A DNA stretch of 64,000 bases from Mammaliicoccus sp. Dog046 (GCF_034039665.1 NZ_CP120131.1:2286499-2350498); one strand, 5' to 3'; numbered from the stretch's first letter, positions 46,651-55,295 are shown. Numbers and translations are program-made. Notes: a model not told the origin generated them from the sequence alone.

Positions 46651-47127
46651 TTAGAATGTCTTCTTCATAAGTGTTGTACGCATTGTATCACCAAATAGTA
46701 ATTCTTCATACTCGCGAATCACTTCGAAGGATTCCTTCTTATAGAATGCAATTCCAATATCGTTTTTGCCATCAACTTCTAAATAAACTTCATTATATAA
46801 ACCTTCGTATTGATTCAACCCAGCATAAAGTAGTTCTTTTCCGTAACCTGCACGTTGTGCTTCTGGTAGAACATAATGAGATGATAAATATAACTCTGTG
46901 CCTTTAATAAAATTAGCAAAACCTACAATCTTGCCTTCTTCCTCAGCAACAAAGAAATCGGATTCTTTAATTCTCTTCTGTAACATTTCTTTAGAATATG
47001 ACGCATTTAAAAATGCTGTCACTGTGCTCGCAGTATAGATGTTGGTATACGTATCGTACCAAGCCTTTGATGCTACAGTCTTAATTCCAGAGTAATCTTC
47101 TAAAGTTGCTTTTCTTACATTTGTCAT
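46651..47127 (-). CDS. GNAT-family N-acetyltransferase
   Basis: 158 residues with acetyl-CoA-binding GNAT motif A VLPEAQRAGYGKELLYAG and strand EVYLEVDGKNDIGIAFYKKESFEV. ATG 47127 preceded by GAGGAGAG; frame open upstream. Substrate unknown. Confidence 0.8.
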   Translation of the reverse strand: MTNVRKATLEDYSGIKTVASKAWYDTYTNIYTASTVTAFLNASYSKEMLQKRIKESDFFVAEEEGKIVGFANFIKGTELYLSSHYVLPEAQRAGYGKELLYAGLNQYEGLYNEVYLEVDGKNDIGIAFYKKESFEVIREYEELLFGDTMRTTLMKKTF

Positions 47128-47288
47128 ATATCTCTCTCCTCTATCTACCTTACACATCGATTAATAATCAATGATGTCAATGTCCATATACTGTTAATAT
47201 AGCTTATTATAGCATTTTTAGCCTAAAAACTATAATATTCAAGACGTTTTATTATTAGCAACAATACCATTATCTATTAAAAATACTT

Positions 47289-48098
47289 CTAAAGTTTCGT
47301 TAAAAATTTATCCGTATTAAATGTACGTGTGATAAACATAAATAAACAGAAATTAACCACAATGAGTACGACAACTAGGATAAAAATAATTTGTAATCCG
47401 AATACCATCAACCCTGTTGATTGCGAAATCACAAAACTAATTATTGGCAAGATAATAATCATGCTGTAAGATTGTGCGGATTTACTCGTCTTTGTACGAT
47501 GTGAAATAGCAATCACCAATGAAATTGTTAAAAAAGTAATCAATGGAATTAATAAAAATGCTAATACAATCCAATTTAAATTAGGAAATATGAGCTGGCC
47601 CATAAATTTAAAGCTGTAAATATTTACGATTGTTCCATATATAAGTAGCGCTATCCAAGTAATCAAAATAGAAGGAATAGCAGCTGCCAAAATCTTACCC
47701 ATCATCAACTCTTTAATGGATATAGGTGTGTATAATAAACCCTCAATCGTTTTCTTTTCTTTTTCACCAATAAAGCTTGAAGAAGCAAAAATAGTAGAAA
47801 ATAACACAGGAATCATTAGAAATAATGGCGCAAAGAAATACATGAAAATAGCATAAATCACTACATTATCTTTATCCAAATCAGATGGAAACATGTGCGT
47901 GTCCAAGTTTTCAATAAACGCATTCAATCCCGTAATTAATTGTGTTGCTGAATTGTTTAAACCTAACATGAATATCGATAATGGAAGAATCACCGCAAAT
48001 AAGATGGGAACAATTAATAATGGTATGTATGTGCCTTTATCACTTTTAACTTCTATTAATTCTTTTCGCATAAGATTTTTAATATTATTTTTGTCCAT
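47289..48098 (-). CDS. ABC-2-type exporter permease
   Basis: 269 residues, six hydrophobic segments. Encoded just downstream of, and overlapping by 14 bases, the ATPase gene. The SSSFIGEKEKKTIEGLLYTPISIKELMMGKIL loop is the Nat/ABC-2 coupling region. May export Na+, drug or bacteriocin; unknown. Confidence 0.8.
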   Translation of the reverse strand: MDKNNIKNLMRKELIEVKSDKGTYIPLLIVPILFAVILPLSIFMLGLNNSATQLITGLNAFIENLDTHMFPSDLDKDNVVIYAIFMYFFAPLFLMIPVLFSTIFASSSFIGEKEKKTIEGLLYTPISIKELMMGKILAAAIPSILITWIALLIYGTIVNIYSFKFMGQLIFPNLNWIVLAFLLIPLITFLTISLVIAISHRTKTSKSAQSYSMIIILPIISFVISQSTGLMVFGLQIIFILVVVLIVVNFCLFMFITRTFNTDKFLTKL

Positions 48099-49026
48099 TC
48101 ACATTCACCATACCAATCTTGTTAAAATATAATTCTTTAATTGAATGCTTATGCTCATTGACCGTATAAATTTGAATACCAGATTTAATTAACGTTTCAA
48201 TAATTAAAGAAATTTGTTGATAGTCATCGATAGATAACCATACTTTATTATCATCTTTCAAATGACAATCTCGAATGTTATCCAGTGATTTCAAACATTC
48301 ATAAGCCTGATTCGCATCATTAGTTTTGATTTCAAATTCATAATGTGGCCAAGCTTCTTTCAATAAACCATCTGCATCCCCTGATACAATAAACTTACCT
48401 TTATTCATAATAAGTATGTCATCAGCAATATTCTCTAGACCATCTAAATGATGTGTGCACATAAATATCGTTACACCTTGTTCATCGACGAGTTTCTTCA
48501 AGAACTGTATCAACGACTCAGCAGCTTCTGGGTCTAATCCAGAAGTAGGCTCATCAAGAATTAATAATTCAGGTTCATGTAATACAGCACGAACTAAAGC
48601 GACCTTCTGTTTCATCCCTTTACTTAAAGAAGCAACTTTAGAATCTAACCGATCGTATAGACCAAATTCATTTAACAACGTTTCAATTCTACTATGAACC
48701 ATTTTCTTTGGAATTTTATAAAAATTCGCCCACAAAACTAAATTCTCTTTAATAGATAAATTCTCATATAAATTGCCGTCATTTTGCACACCAATCTTAG
48801 CACGCACTTTATTGAAACGAGGATCATTCACGTTATAACCAAACATTTCAATAGACCCACTATCTGACTTCAATAAACCTGTTAATAACCTTATCGTCGA
48901 AGTCTTACCAACACCATTAGGTCCAAGAATGACATGAATATGTCCCTTCTTCAAAGTGAAACTAATATCATCAATAATCACCCGACCATCTATACGTTTG
49001 TTTACATTTTTAACCGACGCAATCAA
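48085..49026 (-). CDS. ABC transporter ATP-binding protein
   Basis: 313 residues. Walker A GPNGVGKTS, signature LSKGMKQKVALVR, Walker B LLILDEP, H-loop CTHH. A C-terminal 75-residue extension follows the nucleotide-binding domain. Pairs with the permease (NatA/NatB-like arrangement). The start at 49026 has AAAGGTG upstream. Confidence 0.85.
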   Translation of the reverse strand: MIASVKNVNKRIDGRVIIDDISFTLKKGHIHVILGPNGVGKTSTIRLLTGLLKSDSGSIEMFGYNVNDPRFNKVRAKIGVQNDGNLYENLSIKENLVLWANFYKIPKKMVHSRIETLLNEFGLYDRLDSKVASLSKGMKQKVALVRAVLHEPELLILDEPTSGLDPEAAESLIQFLKKLVDEQGVTIFMCTHHLDGLENIADDILIMNKGKFIVSGDADGLLKEAWPHYEFEIKTNDANQAYECLKSLDNIRDCHLKDDNKVWLSIDDYQQISLIIETLIKSGIQIYTVNEHKHSIKELYFNKIGMVNVNGQK

Positions 49027-49150
49027 ACAATCACACCTTTCTAAATTATTTTTATCATTAACTATTATTTATCAATTTAATTATATCATATAAAATAAAT
49101 ATCTTTTATCATTAGTAGTTAATCAAAAATATATTATATTGATATGTTGA

Positions 49151-49207
49151 TTGACACTATCATCTCATTCACATTGGTTAGATTAGCGTAAGAAAGGCGA
49201 CAAATAA
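49151..49207 (+). pseudogene. Decayed Fst/PepA1-type toxin
   Basis: Aligns with the 3' half of the intact toxin at 49483-49584: VTLALLSHWLD corresponds to LTLSSHSHWLD, after which CAA is TAG (49184-49186). The N-terminal half and the toxin promoter are gone. The bases after the stop (CGTAAGAAAGGCGACAAATAA) still match. Confidence 0.75.
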
Positions 49208-49218
49208 CCAACACTAAA

Positions 49219-49292
49219 TAAACCCCCTTACTATCACGAGTAGTAAGGGGGTTTGGTGATGCTTGTGGAAATTATGTTATGAACTTATTATA
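49219..49292 (-). ncRNA. Orphan Fst-type antitoxin RNA
   Basis: Minus-strand promoter is intact: TTTACA (49315-49310), 17-base spacer, TATAAT (49292-49287). The RNA would run through the repeat GGTGATGCTTGTGGAAATTA (49255-49274, read as complement) to the hairpin at 49219-49254. Its partner toxin is dead. Confidence 0.65.
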
Positions 49293-49387
49293 CAAAATGT
49301 CCTAATAAATGTAAATATCTATAAAAATACATGCTTTCTGCTGCTACAAAATTTTAATAGTGCAAATAAATATAATAAAAAGACCGA

Positions 49388-49416
49388 TTTACAATATTTT
49401 CCAAAGTCGGTATAAT
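49388..49416 (+). promoter_or_regulatory. Promoter of the intact Fst-type toxin RNA
   Basis: TTTACA (49388-49393), 17-base spacer, TATAAT (49411-49416). An inverted repeat ACCGATTT/AAAGTCGGT spans the spacer. Confidence 0.75.
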
Positions 49417-49482
49417 TTATAATTAAATTGTCGTCTAACAAACTTCTATAGACGTAACTTGCTATGGAAGGAGGTGATGCCT

Positions 49483-49584
49483 GTGGAGGTTATGTTTTCA
49501 GAAATAATCTCGCCTATCATTGTAGGTGTGACACTTGCGTTGCTTTCACATTGGTTAGATCAACGTAAGAAAGACGACAAATAA
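49483..49584 (+). CDS. Fst/PepA1-family type I toxin peptide (33 residues)
   Basis: The GTG at 49483 is eight bases from GGAGG (an ATG at 49477 is too close). The peptide EVMFSEIISPIIVGVTLALL, then SHWLDQRKKDDK, is a single transmembrane helix with a basic/acidic C-terminus, typical of Fst and of staphylococcal PepA1 (SprA1). It forms membrane pores when overproduced in characterised relatives. The direct repeat GGTGATGCCTGTGGAGGTTAT (49473-49493) overlaps the ribosome binding site and is complementary to the antitoxin RNA. Confidence 0.85.
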   Translation: MEVMFSEIISPIIVGVTLALLSHWLDQRKKDDK

Positions 49585-49596
49585 CCAACACCAAAT

Positions 49597-49630
49597 AAAC
49601 CCCCTTACTATCCACCTAGTAAGGGGGTTT
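49597..49630. terminator. Shared terminator of the Fst-type module
   Basis: AAACCCCCTTACTA-TCCACC-TAGTAAGGGGGTTT, symmetrical. Confidence 0.9.
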
Positions 49631-49656
49631 GGTGATGCTTGTGGAAATTATATTAT
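49597..49656 (-). ncRNA. Fst-type antitoxin RNA (RNAII) of the intact module
   Basis: Minus-strand promoter TTTACA (49691-49686) - 17 - TATAAT (49668-49663). The RNA covers DRb (49631-49651, 18 of 21 identical to DRa at 49473-49493) and ends at the bidirectional hairpin 49597-49630 shared with the toxin mRNA. This is the known Fst layout: convergent genes, shared terminator, paired direct repeats. Confidence 0.8.
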
Positions 49657-49708
49657 GAATCAATTATACAAAATATCCTAATAAATGTAAATAGAAATGT
49701 AGGGATTT

Positions 49709-50251
49709 TTAATAAATGGTCGTGTTTAGATCAATTGATTGATATGGAATGTATTTGTCATCTCTATATTCATATATAACAACTTGTTCAACCAAAAAAG
49801 GTTCGAAAGCTATTTTTTCTAGTAATTCATTTTTAATTTTTAATAAAGTTTGATAATTCATACCGCTACTTATGTCATTAAAATAATCGACTTTACCAAT
49901 AGTTATATGAGGCACGAATAATTCGCCTTCAAAATACTGTTCTCTATATTGTTTAGGAACTTCTAATACATTAATGAGCTGGTTATGAAGTGTTTTTAAT
50001 TCTTGAGATTCAAGAGAAACGTATAACACCTCTTCTCCAAAAAACTCCAATCCTTTTGGTTTTACTAAAAATTGTTCTGTGGTTTTAATTACTTTTTCCA
50101 CTTTCGGAAACCACGTGTGATTATTAGTTAAACAACTTTGTGCTTTCAAAGTTATATGAGGCTCCACACCTATTTTCTCCATATATTTTTGTTGGACATC
50201 AATAATAATTTTATAAATTCGCTCCGGAGGTACTATACCTAAAAAATACAC
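49709..50251 (-). CDS. 2'-5' RNA ligase/phosphodiesterase superfamily protein (YjcG-like)
   Basis: 180 residues, two H-x-T motifs EPHITLKAQ (about 31-39) and VPHITIGKV (about 113-121) as in 2H phosphoesterases. The reaction could be RNA end processing; the true substrate is unknown. GTG start at 50251 after AAGGGTGATGG. A 26-bp perfect palindrome lies just upstream. Confidence 0.75.
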   Translation of the reverse strand: MYFLGIVPPERIYKIIIDVQQKYMEKIGVEPHITLKAQSCLTNNHTWFPKVEKVIKTTEQFLVKPKGLEFFGEEVLYVSLESQELKTLHNQLINVLEVPKQYREQYFEGELFVPHITIGKVDYFNDISSGMNYQTLLKIKNELLEKIAFEPFLVEQVVIYEYRDDKYIPYQSIDLNTTIY

Positions 50252-50277
50252 TTTCCATCACCCTTTTCTTTTCCTGT

Positions 50278-50303
50278 TATTTAGACATGATCATGTCTAA
50301 ATA
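50278..50303. promoter_or_regulatory. 26-bp perfect palindrome upstream of the 2H phosphoesterase gene
   Basis: Arms of 13 bases TATTTAGACATGA / TCATGTCTAAATA with no loop. It overlaps the expected start of transcription (minus-strand TACAAT at about 50314-50309). Lack of a T-run makes an operator more likely than a terminator. Confidence 0.65.
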
Positions 50304-50376
50304 GGTACATTGTATGCTTTCCATTTATTAAACTATATCAAATGCTTATTTAACTGTACATTTGTAATTAGAATAT

Positions 50377-51531
50377 TCAGTCATTTGTAACTTTGTTCTT
50401 CCCACAAATTATATTCCTTAATTGAATAAGAATAGCTACTAAAAGAACAGCAGCTGCGCTATATATTAACACTTTAACATTTAACCCTTGTGCTAGGATC
50501 AAACCTCCTAATGCTGCACCTAGTGCACTCCCTAAATAATTCACAGAACTGTTCAATGCTACCGAAGTGCTTCCTTGTTTGGAATGATGTTTTAATAATA
50601 TATGTTGCTGAGGTGCTTGTGTTGCCCATCCCATTGCTCCCCAGAGTATGAATGGTATGACTGATAGTATTTGTATTTTTATCAATATCGGTATCAGTAG
50701 TACACTTATTGTTAGTGCTATTAAAATAAACAATATTAAATATCTAGTATCTTTAATTTTATCAATAATAAATCCAACGCCAAAACTCCCTATTAATCCA
50801 CCTATCCCCCAAGCTGTTAAATAAAGACTCACCGCATTTATAGATAAATACTCACTTATCACTTGTGACAAATACGTATATAAGCCTAAACTTGCTATCG
50901 CTGTACAAATCGTAACTGATACAACACTTAAAACACTTGGATTTATAAAAAGTGAAAACCTTTCTTTCAAATTTGGAGTTGCTGGTAATTTGAAATTTGG
51001 TAAATAAATTAATGTGGTAAAAATCGCAAGAATACCTATTAATACAATAACGCCCATTGCCCAACGCCAATTAATCAACTGTGCTAATTGTAGTCCTGCA
51101 GGTACACCAATAACTGTACCAACACTCATACCACCAACAATAAATGCTAATGCCTTTCCTTTATCTTTTTGTTCAACTAAATACCCACCTGAACTTACTG
51201 CCATTGGTGAAAATAATCCTGCGCCTAATCCAGCTATACATCGTGAAATGATATATAGAGTGAAATTCATAGAAATCATAGTGATGATATTTGCAAAACT
51301 AAATGTTAGTAAGGCTAAGAGCAACGTTTTCTTTACAGAATACTTAGCCAATATTGTTGAAAATATAGGTGCCGATAATGCATAAAACAACGTAAATACC
51401 GTCACACCCTGACCTATTTCTGCACTATTTTTATGAAATGCCCTACCCATATCCGGTAATAAACCAGCTACGATGTAAGTATCCATTCCCAATGCAAACA
51501 TACCTAACGTTAAAACCCATATCTTTTTCAT
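50377..51531 (-). CDS. MFS transporter, AraJ/drug-efflux type
   Basis: 384 residues, twelve hydrophobic helices. MFALGMDTYIVAGLLPDMGRAF at the N-terminus and IIDKIKDTRYL mid-protein fit the DHA1 family. Divergent from a LysR regulator, so probably inducible. Substrate unknown. Confidence 0.8.
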   Translation of the reverse strand: MKKIWVLTLGMFALGMDTYIVAGLLPDMGRAFHKNSAEIGQGVTVFTLFYALSAPIFSTILAKYSVKKTLLLALLTFSFANIITMISMNFTLYIISRCIAGLGAGLFSPMAVSSGGYLVEQKDKGKALAFIVGGMSVGTVIGVPAGLQLAQLINWRWAMGVIVLIGILAIFTTLIYLPNFKLPATPNLKERFSLFINPSVLSVVSVTICTAIASLGLYTYLSQVISEYLSINAVSLYLTAWGIGGLIGSFGVGFIIDKIKDTRYLILFILIALTISVLLIPILIKIQILSVIPFILWGAMGWATQAPQQHILLKHHSKQGSTSVALNSSVNYLGSALGAALGGLILAQGLNVKVLIYSAAAVLLVAILIQLRNIICGKNKVTND

Positions 51532-51687
51532 ACATTATCAATCCATTCTTAATTATTTAAAGTCTCATATTCTTGAATTCATCTTTTTGCTTATTTAAGA
51601 TGTAGTAAGCATAATATGACAATAAACTTTGCGGAATAACGAATATATTTATAGAGGTATTAAACAAAAGTTAATAGGAGAAATGTT

Positions 51688-52530
51688 ATGAACATTGAAT
51701 ATATAGAAGATTTTATAGCTGTAGCTGAAACAAAAAGTATTAATAAAGCTTCATTACTTAGAAATATTAGTACACCAGCCTTAAGTAAACGTATCAAACA
51801 AGTAGAAAACTATTTTAATTGCGATCTATTCTATAGAACTTCAAAAGGCATATATTTAACAAATAGTGGTGAAATCGTGCTAGAAAAACTTATTAATATC
51901 CAACAATCATTACAAGAATTAAAAAAGACTACCGCTTCAATTCAAATCTCTAAAATAAGCCTAGGTACATTACCAAGCTTCTCGTTATATAAATTACCAA
52001 ACATAAAAGAACAAACTGCATTCAATCAATTAGATATTAAGATTGAAAACAATACGCAAATATTATTAAATCACTTGAATAATGGTGAACTCGATATTAT
52101 CATCGGAGATATTTCTTCAACAAACAATCGACAACTAAACTATAAAACACTATATTGTGAAGATTATCTCATCGTTTTTCCAACAAACCATCCATTAAAT
52201 TCTAAAGTAAATATAGATATTTCAGATTTACTAGAATATCGAATATTTCTATTAGAACCACCATGTGACACTTTAGCATTTGTTAGAAATGAATTTTCAA
52301 CGTTACATTTAAATATTGAATTAAAACAAAATTTAGAATCAATATTGGCAAGCGTAAAAACAAATCAAGGCATTACGATTATTCCACAGTCTCTAGCAAC
52401 AAGACTAGAAAGTATGAATCTCAATTCTAAAAAATTATCACAACATCATAGAAAAATTGGATTAATTGCATATAATCAAAATACAATTTCTAATCTACAA
52501 ACCCTTCTTTCAGAGAGTCTTCAATCATAA
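51688..52530 (+). CDS. LysR-family transcriptional regulator
   Basis: 280 residues, HTH in KSINKASLLRNISTPALSKRIKQVENYF and a C-terminal effector domain. RBS AGGAGAAATG. Likely controls the divergent MFS gene. Confidence 0.85.
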   Translation: MNIEYIEDFIAVAETKSINKASLLRNISTPALSKRIKQVENYFNCDLFYRTSKGIYLTNSGEIVLEKLINIQQSLQELKKTTASIQISKISLGTLPSFSLYKLPNIKEQTAFNQLDIKIENNTQILLNHLNNGELDIIIGDISSTNNRQLNYKTLYCEDYLIVFPTNHPLNSKVNIDISDLLEYRIFLLEPPCDTLAFVRNEFSTLHLNIELKQNLESILASVKTNQGITIIPQSLATRLESMNLNSKKLSQHHRKIGLIAYNQNTISNLQTLLSESLQS

Positions 52531-52547
52531 TTCATGAATCATACACC

Positions 52548-52589
52548 AAAACAGCCTTTCACAAATTAATGTGAAAGGCTGTTTTTTTA
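52548..52589 (+). terminator. Terminator of the LysR gene
   Basis: AACAGCCTTTCAC/GTGAAAGGCTGTT with T-run. Confidence 0.9.
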
Positions 52590-52682
52590 TGTTCTATGAA
52601 AAAAGTTCATCACCCATTGTTTACTTACATTACTTAATGTTACTCTATGATTTACTCAATCATACTCAGAAGGATACTAAAT

Positions 52683-52853
52683 ATGTCATTAATTTTATTA
52701 TTTTCAAGTTTGTTATCTCTATTATTATTAATTTATGGATTCTTAAAAAGTAATGCCTTCTCTAAATATATAGGGTTCCTAATTTTATTTATCATCTTAT
52801 TTGTAATTATTTATTTTATATTTCTAACTCCACCGGAAAATATGAGTAAGTAG
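52683..52853 (+). CDS. Small membrane protein, 56 residues
   Basis: ATG at 52683 about five bases after AGAAGGATA. Two hydrophobic helices (LILLFSSLLSLLLLIYGFL and YIGFLILFIILFVIIYFIF) joined by KSNAFSK. Unknown. Confidence 0.55.
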   Translation: MSLILLFSSLLSLLLLIYGFLKSNAFSKYIGFLILFIILFVIIYFIFLTPPENMSK

Positions 52854-52913
52854 CCCCTCACTCTTTCTCTCTACTTCTATTATACTATGAATTCCAAACA
52901 TATTATAGACTAC

Positions 52914-52937
52914 CTTTTCTATGTTGCGTAGACTATA
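52914..52937. promoter_or_regulatory. Imperfect inverted repeat upstream of arr
   Basis: TATAGACTAC and GTAGACTATA, four bases apart in the stem centre, with one A-A mismatch. Could be an operator or attenuator for the rifamycin-inactivating enzyme gene about 160 bases downstream. Confidence 0.35.
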
Positions 52938-53097
52938 CTAATACATACAAATCTAATATATAAGAGATATGTCACTATCAAAGATAATACAACGACGAAT
53001 AAAACATAATCTTACATCTTTAAAAATTTGCGTGAACAAGGCTTTTAGAGAAATATATTTCAGAAATGTGATTGTATTAATGAGGAGGTAAGATCTT

Positions 53098-53847
53098 ATG
53101 ACTATGAAATTTAACCCGAACAATGTTGTTGTAAAACAGTGTATAACTGGAACGATCTTTGAAGATGCAGGCAATACGGAAGATGCTTACGCAGCGTTTC
53201 AACAAGCATGGGATATTGCAAACGATGACTTTGAAAAATTTATTGCGGCTTACCATTTCGGACGACAACAGAAGGATGTTAACGATAAATTAAAGTGGAT
53301 GGAAACTGCTTTACAGTGTGCATTAAATATTAATGATGATGATGTTAAAAGCGCCTACCCAACATTATATTCAGCTATTGCTGAATGCTATTCGGCACTT
53401 TCTGATTCTGAAAATGCTAAAAAGAATCAAGCTTTAGCACATTCTTATGAAGGTCAACCTTCTGATAAAGGACCTTTTTATCATGGAACAAAAGCAAATT
53501 TGGAAGTCGGTGATTTACTTACTGCCGGTGGAAATTCAAATTACAAATCTGATCTTAAAATGAACCACATTTATTTCACTGCTAATCCTGATGGTGCCGG
53601 TCTTGCAGCATTTTTAGCTAAAGGTGAAGATCCTGAACGTGTTTTCATCATTGAACCTACTGGTGAATTTGAACATGACCCTAACGTTACTGATAAAAAA
53701 TTCCCAGGTAACTTAACACGCTCTTATCGCTCCGAAACACCTTTAAAAATCATTGGAGAAGCAACAGAGTGGAACAAACTAACGACGGATGAACGAAATG
53801 AATGGCACGATAAATTAGCTAAAAATAAAGGCGATATTATTAATTAA
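53098..53847 (+). CDS. arr: NAD-dependent rifamycin ADP-ribosyltransferase with N-terminal TPR-like domain
   Basis: 249 residues. Residues 124-222 are an Arr domain: PFYHGTKANLEVGDLL (His129), HIYFTANPDGAGLAAFLA, VFIIEPTGEFEHDPN and TDKKFPGNLTRSYRSETPL; this inactivates rifampin by ADP-ribosylation of the C23 hydroxyl. The N-terminal 120 residues are helical repeats (DAGNTEDAYAAFQQAWDIA, NDKLKWMETALQCALNI, SAIAECYSALSDSENA) resembling TPR. Stand-alone Arr is about 140 residues. RBS GAGGAGGT. No regulator adjacent except the inverted repeat. Confidence 0.85.
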   Translation: MTMKFNPNNVVVKQCITGTIFEDAGNTEDAYAAFQQAWDIANDDFEKFIAAYHFGRQQKDVNDKLKWMETALQCALNINDDDVKSAYPTLYSAIAECYSALSDSENAKKNQALAHSYEGQPSDKGPFYHGTKANLEVGDLLTAGGNSNYKSDLKMNHIYFTANPDGAGLAAFLAKGEDPERVFIIEPTGEFEHDPNVTDKKFPGNLTRSYRSETPLKIIGEATEWNKLTTDERNEWHDKLAKNKGDIIN

Positions 53848-53868
53848 GTAGATTTAATACCAATATTA

Positions 53869-53907
53869 AAAACAAAAAGACTTCAGCCTATGAAGTCTTT
53901 TTGTTTT
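53869..53907. terminator. Bidirectional terminator between arr and the MerR gene
   Basis: AAAACAAAAAGACTTC/GAAGTCTTTTTGTTTT. Confidence 0.88.
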
Positions 53908-54343
53908 ATGAATGTGCTTTTATATAGCTTTCTTTAATTTCTTCAGGTAATCTTTCTGGAATTCCTTCAGTAAATTCCTCATTCCCTTGTTTAACCGCTT
54001 CTTGATAATACCAACATTTAAAATGAATCATGTTTAATGTATTTTCTAACGCTTTAATTTCTTCTTCGACATTCTTTTTTTGTGTTTCAAATAATTCTAA
54101 TCGTTTATCGTATGTTGTTGGTCCTTCTTCACACCATTCCATAAAAAGTTTGATATCTTTAATTGGTGTTCCTGATTTTTTTAAACATTCGATCACTCTG
54201 ATTGCCTCTATTGCATCTTCATCAAATTGACGAACACCTGAATCTGCTCTTTTTAAATTTGGTAATAGTCCTTCTTTATCATAATATCTTATCGTTGAAT
54301 TTGGTAATTGAAACTTTTCTGATACTTGTCCTATAGAATACAT
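53906..54343 (-). CDS. MerR-family regulator
   Basis: 145 residues: winged HTH (YSIGQVSEKFQLPNSTIRYYDKEGLLPNLKRADSGVRQFDEDAIEAIRVIE), then a coiled-coil helix. No conserved Cys pattern for metals at the C-terminus; more like the AdhR/YraB group that senses aldehydes. Divergent from the SDR gene; promoter at 54380-54410. Confidence 0.85.
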   Translation of the reverse strand: MYSIGQVSEKFQLPNSTIRYYDKEGLLPNLKRADSGVRQFDEDAIEAIRVIECLKKSGTPIKDIKLFMEWCEEGPTTYDKRLELFETQKKNVEEEIKALENTLNMIHFKCWYYQEAVKQGNEEFTEGIPERLPEEIKESYIKAHS

Positions 54344-54379
54344 TGAAATTCCTCACTTTTAATAAATTATTCAAAACGC

Positions 54380-54410
54380 TTGACCTAAAGTTAGGTTTAA
54401 GTATTATCAT
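54380..54410 (+). promoter_or_regulatory. MerR-type promoter of the SDR gene
   Basis: TTGACC (54380-54385) and TATCAT (54405-54410) with a 19-base spacer, inside which ACCTAA-AG-TTAGGT is a perfect dyad (54383-54396). Long spacer plus dyad is the MerR hallmark. A 16-base alternative uses TATTAT (54402). Confidence 0.65.
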
Positions 54411-54464
54411 GCTAAATATAACATGTAACAAACTATAAATATACTAAGTTAGGTGGAATGATTT

Positions 54465-55211
54465 ATGACAGTAGAAAATAAAGTAGTCATTATAACAGGT
54501 GCCTCTTCAGGTATTGGTGCAGCAACAGCTGAACTTTTAGCTCAAAAAGGTGCTAAGTTAGTATTATCCGCACGTAGAGAAGACAAACTCAAACAACTTG
54601 TTGAAGAAATTCAATCTAAAAATGGAGATGCGACATACGTAGTCACTGATGTCACTAATCCAGAAGATAATAAACAACTTGTTGAACATGCAATTTCAAC
54701 TTATGGAAAAGTAGATGTCATCTTCTTAAATGCCGGTATTATGCCAAACTCTCCATTATCCAAGTTAAAATCTGACGAATGGAATCAAATGGTAGACGTA
54801 AATATTAAAGGTGTTCTAAATGGCATTGAAGCTGTATTACCTAAATTCACTTCACAAAAATCAGGACATATCATAACAACGTCATCAGTTGCAGGATTAA
54901 AAGCATATCCAGGTGGCGCCGTATATGGTGCAACTAAATGGGCAGTACGAGATTTGATGGAAGTATTACGAATGGAATCTGCACAAGAAGGTACAAATAT
55001 TCGTACAGCTACAATATATCCAGCAGCTATTGAAACAGAACTGATTGATAGAATCACAGATAGTGAGTCTGCAAAAGGAATGGCAGCATTATACGATCAA
55101 TATCAAATTTCTCCAGCAAGTATTGCAAATATTGTTGCCTTTGCAATTGATCAACCAGAAGAAGTAAACATTAATGAATTTACAGTTGGACCTACTTCTC
55201 AACCTTGGTAA
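54465..55211 (+). CDS. Short-chain dehydrogenase/reductase
   Basis: 248 residues, SDR fold. NADP motif TGASSGIG at 10-17, NAG at 87-89, catalytic Ser in TSSVAGL, YGATK with Tyr/Lys. RBS TAGGTGGAATG. Probably detoxifies an aldehyde or quinone under the divergent MerR regulator. Confidence 0.88.
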   Translation: MTVENKVVIITGASSGIGAATAELLAQKGAKLVLSARREDKLKQLVEEIQSKNGDATYVVTDVTNPEDNKQLVEHAISTYGKVDVIFLNAGIMPNSPLSKLKSDEWNQMVDVNIKGVLNGIEAVLPKFTSQKSGHIITTSSVAGLKAYPGGAVYGATKWAVRDLMEVLRMESAQEGTNIRTATIYPAAIETELIDRITDSESAKGMAALYDQYQISPASIANIVAFAIDQPEEVNINEFTVGPTSQPW

Positions 55212-55233
55212 TAGAATAAGTAGTTAATATCAT

Positions 55234-55287
55234 AAAAACAAGCATATCGACGACTGAATACTCAGCCTGTCGATATGCTTGTTTTTA
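55234..55287. terminator. Bidirectional terminator
   Basis: AAAAACAAGCATATCGAC / GTCGATATGCTTGTTTTT with a 17-base loop that is itself partly paired. Confidence 0.9.
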
Positions 55288-55295
55288 TAATCAAA

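Larger units (their letters stand above)
49027..49482. other. Intergenic region holding a decayed toxin-antitoxin copy and the toxin leader
   Basis: 49027-49140 is AT-rich without features I can name. 49151-49292 is the decayed module; 49388-49482 is the promoter and 5' UTR of the intact toxin, including the CGTCT/AGACG stem at about 49434-49454 that may mask translation. Confidence 0.6.

Noticed and set aside
49477-49584. ATG at 49477 as the start of the Fst-type toxin
   Set aside because: Only two bases from GGAGG; GTG at 49483 is spaced correctly, though both give the same helix.
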